From NCBI GenBank assembly GCA_003153055.1, contig PMBV01000457.1, positions 4,370-21,205 of the forward strand: 16,836 nucleotides of DNA, in the 5' to 3' direction. Below the pieces are notes generated by a model. It had not been told where the DNA came from. It searched no databases and was given only the letters and a program-made list of their open reading frames with translations. Positions within the stretch are counted from its first letter, which is position 1, and each line of letters begins with the position of its first letter. Positions 13,821 through 16,836 of the stretch are shown here, piece after piece. Made by a program: the position numbers and the translations under genes. This DNA is from Myxococcales bacterium (GTDB lineage Bacteria > Myxococcota > Myxococcia > Myxococcales > Myxococcaceae).

Positions 13821-14993
13821 ATGCTATGGCGAATGTCGATCGTGTCCGTCTTGCCGCCAACGCTTCGGTCGCTCCGGGTCGCCTTTGCTCACGACTGGCT
13901 CATCACCTGGCGCGGTGGCGAGAAGGTGCTGGCGGCGATGGCCGAGCTGTTCCCCTCCGCGCCCATCTTCACGCTGTTTCATGAGAAGGGGGCCATGTCG
14001 CCGGCGCTCGAGGCCCACCGCATCGAGACCTCGTGGCTCGATCGGCTGCCGCTGCTGCGCGAGCGTCATCGCCATGCCTTACCCCTGATGCCGCTGGCGA
14101 TGCGGGGCCTCGAGCTGCCCGAAGTCGACCTGGTCATCTCGTCGAGTCACTGCGTGGCCAAGGCCGTCCCGGTACCCGAGGGCGCCCGGCACCTCTCGTA
14201 CGTTCACGCGCCCTTGCGCTACATGTGGGATCGATTCCCCGACTACTTCGGGCCGGGCAAGGCGAGCCTCCCGGTGCGCCTGGCCGCGCGGCTGATTCGG
14301 CCCAGCTTCCAGGCGTGGGACGTCGCCACCTCGAAGGGGGTGGATCGCTTCGTGGCCAACAGCAAGCACGTCGCCCACCAGATTTCTCAGCGCTACCACC
14401 GGTCGGCGCGCGTGGTTCACCCTCCGGTCGAGCTCGAGCGCTTCGTCAGCCAGCCCATCGAAGGCACCGGCCGGGGAGCGTACTTCCTCTGGGTGGGCGC
14501 CCTCGCCCCCTACAAGCGCGTCGACCTGGCCATCGAGGCCTTCCGCCGGGCGGGGCTCCCGTTGTGGATCGTCGGCAGCGGCCAGTCGTCGCAATGGCTC
14601 AGGAACCTGCCCCCCAACGTGAAGGCCCTCGGTCAGGTGCCCGACGAGGATCTCCCGAGGCTGTACCGCGAGGCGCGGGCCCTCGTCTTCCCCGGAGTTG
14701 AAGACTTCGGCATCACCCCGCTCGAGGCCCAGGCCTCGGGTCGCCCAGTCATCGCCCTGGCTGAAGGCGGTGCGCTGGAGACCGTCACGCCGCAGACTGG
14801 CCTCTTCTTCCCCGAGCCATCGGTCGGTGCCCTGGAGCATGCCCTGGGCCGGTTCGACGCCTTCGAGCGGCACTTCGTACCTGCCAGGGCTCGAGCCTGG
14901 GCCCAGCGCTTTGGCCTCGAGGCCTTCCAGGACGCGATCGTCGAGGAGCTCAGCCTGGTGATGGCCGGCGAAGAGCCGTCTCCCCGCGGCTGA
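13821..14993 (+). CDS. WbaZ-like GT4 glycosyltransferase (probable mannosyltransferase)
   Basis: A 390-residue GT-B glycosyltransferase. The start of the conserved region, FAHDWLITWRGGEKVL, and the PLRYMWDRFPDYF segment are hallmarks of the WbaZ-like GT4 subfamily, whose founding member transfers mannose in O-antigen synthesis. The donor domain shows FLWVGALAPYKRVDLAIEAF and EDFGITPLEAQASGRPV with the E-x7-E pair Glu294 and Glu302. Sugar specificity is inferred from subfamily only. The start is uncertain: ATG 13821, ATG 13833 and GTG 13842 are all in frame, none has a clear ribosome-binding site, and homologues typically begin close to the HDWL motif. The DUF922-like gene follows 58 nt later. 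Confidence 0.9.
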   Translation: MLWRMSIVSVLPPTLRSLRVAFAHDWLITWRGGEKVLAAMAELFPSAPIFTLFHEKGAMSPALEAHRIETSWLDRLPLLRERHRHALPLMPLAMRGLELPEVDLVISSSHCVAKAVPVPEGARHLSYVHAPLRYMWDRFPDYFGPGKASLPVRLAARLIRPSFQAWDVATSKGVDRFVANSKHVAHQISQRYHRSARVVHPPVELERFVSQPIEGTGRGAYFLWVGALAPYKRVDLAIEAFRRAGLPLWIVGSGQSSQWLRNLPPNVKALGQVPDEDLPRLYREARALVFPGVEDFGITPLEAQASGRPVIALAEGGALETVTPQTGLFFPEPSVGALEHALGRFDAFERHFVPARARAWAQRFGLEAFQDAIVEELSLVMAGEEPSPRG

Positions 14994-15051
14994 CGAGGTC
15001 GCTCGAACGAGGTCGCGCCCAGCGCGGCGCTTTGACGTACGCTGGCTGGCG

Positions 15052-15648
15052 GTGCGGACCCAGGCTGTGCTCCTCGTCGTCCTCTCGTGTGCGTGCGCCA
15101 CCACGTGGCCCTCGTCACCGGTGACCATCTCCTCGCTCGCCTGGCCCTCAGACACCTCGGTCCGCTGGTACGACGTCGCCGGAGCCTCGGAGAGCGCGGT
15201 GCGTGTGTCCCTCTCCGAGCGGGGGCCCCTCGATCACACCGGGGCTCGCCACGACGCCTTCACCGAGTGGTACCTCTCCTGGCACCTCACCTTCCTGGTC
15301 TCCGAGCCGGGTTGCGCCACGGGCCCGGTCTCGACGTCGATGCACGTGCGCGTCACGCTCCCGCGCTGGCAACCTCCGTCGATGGCCGCGCCCGAGCTGG
15401 TGGCTCGGTGGCGTACGTACCTCGACGCCCTCGCCTGGCATGAGCTGGGCCACCGCGAGCGAGGCCTGGAGGCGGCCGCGGCCATCGAGGCCGAGCTCCC
15501 GCTCCTCGAGCCCAGGGCCTCCTGCGAGGAGACCGAGCAGCTCGCCAACCAGGCCGCCCACCAGATCATCGAGCGCTTCCGCCAGGCTGACCGCGACTAC
15601 GATGAAGTCACCCAGCACGGGGCGACCCAAGGGGCCGTTTTCCCTTGA
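15052..15648 (+). CDS. DUF922-like putative zinc metalloprotease, probable lipoprotein
   Basis: A 198-residue exported protein. The N-terminus has a short basic start, a hydrophobic core and a VVLSC motif with Cys13 as a possible lipidation site; this is slightly off the consensus lipobox (Leu at -2), so a lipoprotein call is likely but not certain. HELGH at residues 130-134 is an intact HExxH zinc-binding motif, followed by RERGLEAA, and the pattern of an aromatic-rich beta domain then a helix with HELGHRE matches the DUF922 predicted secreted Zn-dependent protease family as I recall it. Cys91 and Cys159 could form a disulphide, as expected outside the cytoplasm. GTG at 15052 starts the signal sequence; no strong ribosome-binding site. 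It lies between the glycosyltransferase and the polyprenyl phosphotransferase on the same strand. Confidence 0.75.
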   Translation: MRTQAVLLVVLSCACATTWPSSPVTISSLAWPSDTSVRWYDVAGASESAVRVSLSERGPLDHTGARHDAFTEWYLSWHLTFLVSEPGCATGPVSTSMHVRVTLPRWQPPSMAAPELVARWRTYLDALAWHELGHRERGLEAAAAIEAELPLLEPRASCEETEQLANQAAHQIIERFRQADRDYDEVTQHGATQGAVFP

Positions 15649-15676
15649 CGACGGTCTGACCTAGGTCAGGTACAGG
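15645..15676 (+). promoter_or_regulatory. Candidate operator/promoter before the phosphotransferase gene
   Basis: CTGACCTAGGTCAG at 15656-15669 is a perfect 14-bp palindrome in the 61-bp gap before the phosphotransferase gene. TTGACG at 15645-15650 resembles a -35 hexamer; TACAGG at 15671-15676 is a weak -10 with a long 20-bp spacer. If real, the palindrome sits between the two hexamers, the position used by repressors and by MerR-type activators. The palindrome is direct observation; the promoter is inference. Confidence 0.4.
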
Positions 15677-15709
15677 ACCTGGGCGAGTCGTGGTAGGCCA
15701 TGCGCCACG

Positions 15710-16836
15710 GTGTTCACCAAGTTCCAGCGCTTCTACAACTCCATCAAGCTGGTGGCCGACGTGCTGACGCTCGTCTGTGCCTTCGGCCTGGCCTACCTCA
15801 CCCGCTTCACCTTCTTCCGCTCGGAGTCGTTGCCGGAGCTCCAGGAGACCCTGGAGACCCTGGGCCTCATCGTCGTCCTGTTCCCGCTGACCTTCCGCCA
15901 GGCGAACCTCTACACCACCAACCGAAACCGTACCCACATCTCGGAGGTCTTCGAGCTGTTCCGGGCCACGCTCTTGGCCACGCTGTTGTTGGTGGCGGTG
16001 TCGTACTTCGTCCGCGAGCGGTACAGCCGGCTCACCGTCGTCATCTTCTCGGCCTACGCCTTCGTAACGGTCTCCATCGTGCGGTTGGCCTTCCGGGCGG
16101 CCTTCAATGCCCTGCGTCGCCGGGGCTTCAACCTGAAGACGATCCTGGTGATCGGCGCGGGAGAGCTGGGCCGCCGCGTTGTGGAGACCATCGAGCTGCA
16201 CCGGGAGTTGGGCTTCATGGTGAGCGGGCTCCTCACCCGGAGACCCGAAAAAGTGGGGACTCGCGTGTTGGGGGTGCCAGTGCTCGGGCTCTACGAGGAG
16301 GTCGGGGCGGTCCTCGACCGGACGCCGGTCGACCAGGTGATTCTCGCGCTCCCGCTCGAGGAGCAGGGGCTCCTCAAGGTCATCATGGCCGAGCTGGCCC
16401 AGCGCACCGTCGACGTGAAGGTGGTACCCGACCTCTTCAGCTACGTCACGCTGAGGGGCGGGCTCGAGGAGTTTGGCGGGCTGCCCATCATCAGCCTGCA
16501 GGGGGCGCCGCTCGAGGGCTGGAACCGGGTGCTCAAGCGCACGTTCGATGTGCTGGTCTCGGGCCTGGCGCTGGTCCTGGGCTCTCCGGTGCTGCTCCTG
16601 GTCGCCTTGTCGGTGAAGCTGAGCAGCCGTGGCCCGGTGTTCTTCGGTCAGGAGCGCATGGGCATCGACGGGCAGCTGTTCAAGATGCTCAAGTTCCGCA
16701 CCATGCGGGCTGACTCCGACCAGCCGGCTCGCTTCACGACGCCTGATGACCCCCGGCGCACCGCCGTCGGCACCTGGCTCCGACGCACCTCGCTCGACGA
16801 GCTGCCCCAGTTCTGGAACGTGCTCAAGGGCGAGAT
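15710..16836 (+). CDS. Exopolysaccharide polyprenyl glycosylphosphotransferase (3' end outside window)
   Basis: Membrane enzyme that transfers a sugar-1-phosphate from a nucleotide sugar to undecaprenyl phosphate, the first step of lipid-linked polysaccharide assembly. The frame is open to the window end; 375 codons are present. Order: several N-terminal membrane helices (residues about 15-130), a Rossmann-like CoA-binding-3 domain (VIGAGELGRR, Gly149 onward), then the PF02397 sugar transferase domain from KRTFDV at about 276, with GPVFFGQERMG, FKMLKFRTM and SLDELPQFWNVLKGE. Asp363-Glu364 correspond to the catalytic DE dyad of this superfamily. GTG at 15710 is the first start after an in-frame stop at 15662; the ATG at 15700 is out of frame. 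Sugar specificity is not readable. Confidence 0.92.
   Translation, partial: MFTKFQRFYNSIKLVADVLTLVCAFGLAYLTRFTFFRSESLPELQETLETLGLIVVLFPLTFRQANLYTTNRNRTHISEVFELFRATLLATLLLVAVSYFVRERYSRLTVVIFSAYAFVTVSIVRLAFRAAFNALRRRGFNLKTILVIGAGELGRRVVETIELHRELGFMVSGLLTRRPEKVGTRVLGVPVLGLYEEVGAVLDRTPVDQVILALPLEEQGLLKVIMAELAQRTVDVKVVPDLFSYVTLRGGLEEFGGLPIISLQGAPLEGWNRVLKRTFDVLVSGLALVLGSPVLLLVALSVKLSSRGPVFFGQERMGIDGQLFKMLKFRTMRADSDQPARFTTPDDPRRTAVGTWLRRTSLDELPQFWNVLKGE

Noticed and set aside
15700..16713. ATG-initiated 337-codon frame at 15700
   Set aside because: Its translation is His/Arg/Gly/Pro-rich; the overlapping frame from GTG 15710 carries all the phosphotransferase motifs.
1..16836. tRNA, rRNA, CRISPR arrays, transposases or phage genes
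   Set aside because: I looked for T-loop and anticodon-arm patterns, regularly spaced repeats and transposase or integrase motifs and found none that stand up.

Overview
The window is GC-rich chromosomal DNA with codon use strongly biased to G/C in the third position. Paired lptF and lptG genes point to a Gram-negative cell with an outer membrane. Several proteins resemble families I associate with Myxococcota (formerly Deltaproteobacteria): an MJ0042-type zinc-ribbon protein with a proline-rich linker and TPRs, a lone sigma-region-4 protein with a cysteine cluster, and a myxobacterial-style MerR-like regulator. The phylum assignment is inference; no rRNA marker is present.

Layout. (1) 1-2099: a tight same-strand run of the 3' end of nadB (L-aspartate oxidase), a rhomboid-family intramembrane protease and a LOG-family phosphoribohydrolase-like protein. 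(2) 2058-2790: a non-coding stretch built from two long, similar, inverted repeat copies of about 285 and 265 bp around a hairpin-rich spacer of about 180 bp. The last codons of the LOG gene lie inside the first copy. (3) 2791-2982: a locally AT-rich leader with nested dyads. (4) 3013-11981: a long co-directional run: MerR-like regulator, Cys-cluster sigma-region-4 protein, purH, zinc-ribbon/TPR membrane protein, purD, lptF, lptG. Stops and starts overlap or nearly touch from purH onward. (5) 11982-12711: a gene-free convergent interval carrying a very strong 38-nt hairpin inside a looser inverted-repeat bracket. (6) 12712-16836: an envelope or exopolysaccharide region with a minus-strand GT4 glycosyltransferase, a divergent WbaZ-like GT4 glycosyltransferase, a DUF922-like putative zinc-protease lipoprotein, and a polyprenyl glycosylphosphotransferase cut off by the window end.

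How the genes may work together. purH and purD supply two late and early steps of IMP synthesis and sit in one transcription unit with the LptFG permease pair that extracts LPS from the inner membrane. The right-hand genes look like the edge of a surface polysaccharide locus: the phosphotransferase would start the lipid-linked repeat unit and the two GT4 enzymes would extend it. The least explained elements are the inverted-repeat cassette at 2058-2790, the MerR/sigma-region-4 pair beside it, and the hairpin element at about 12280.
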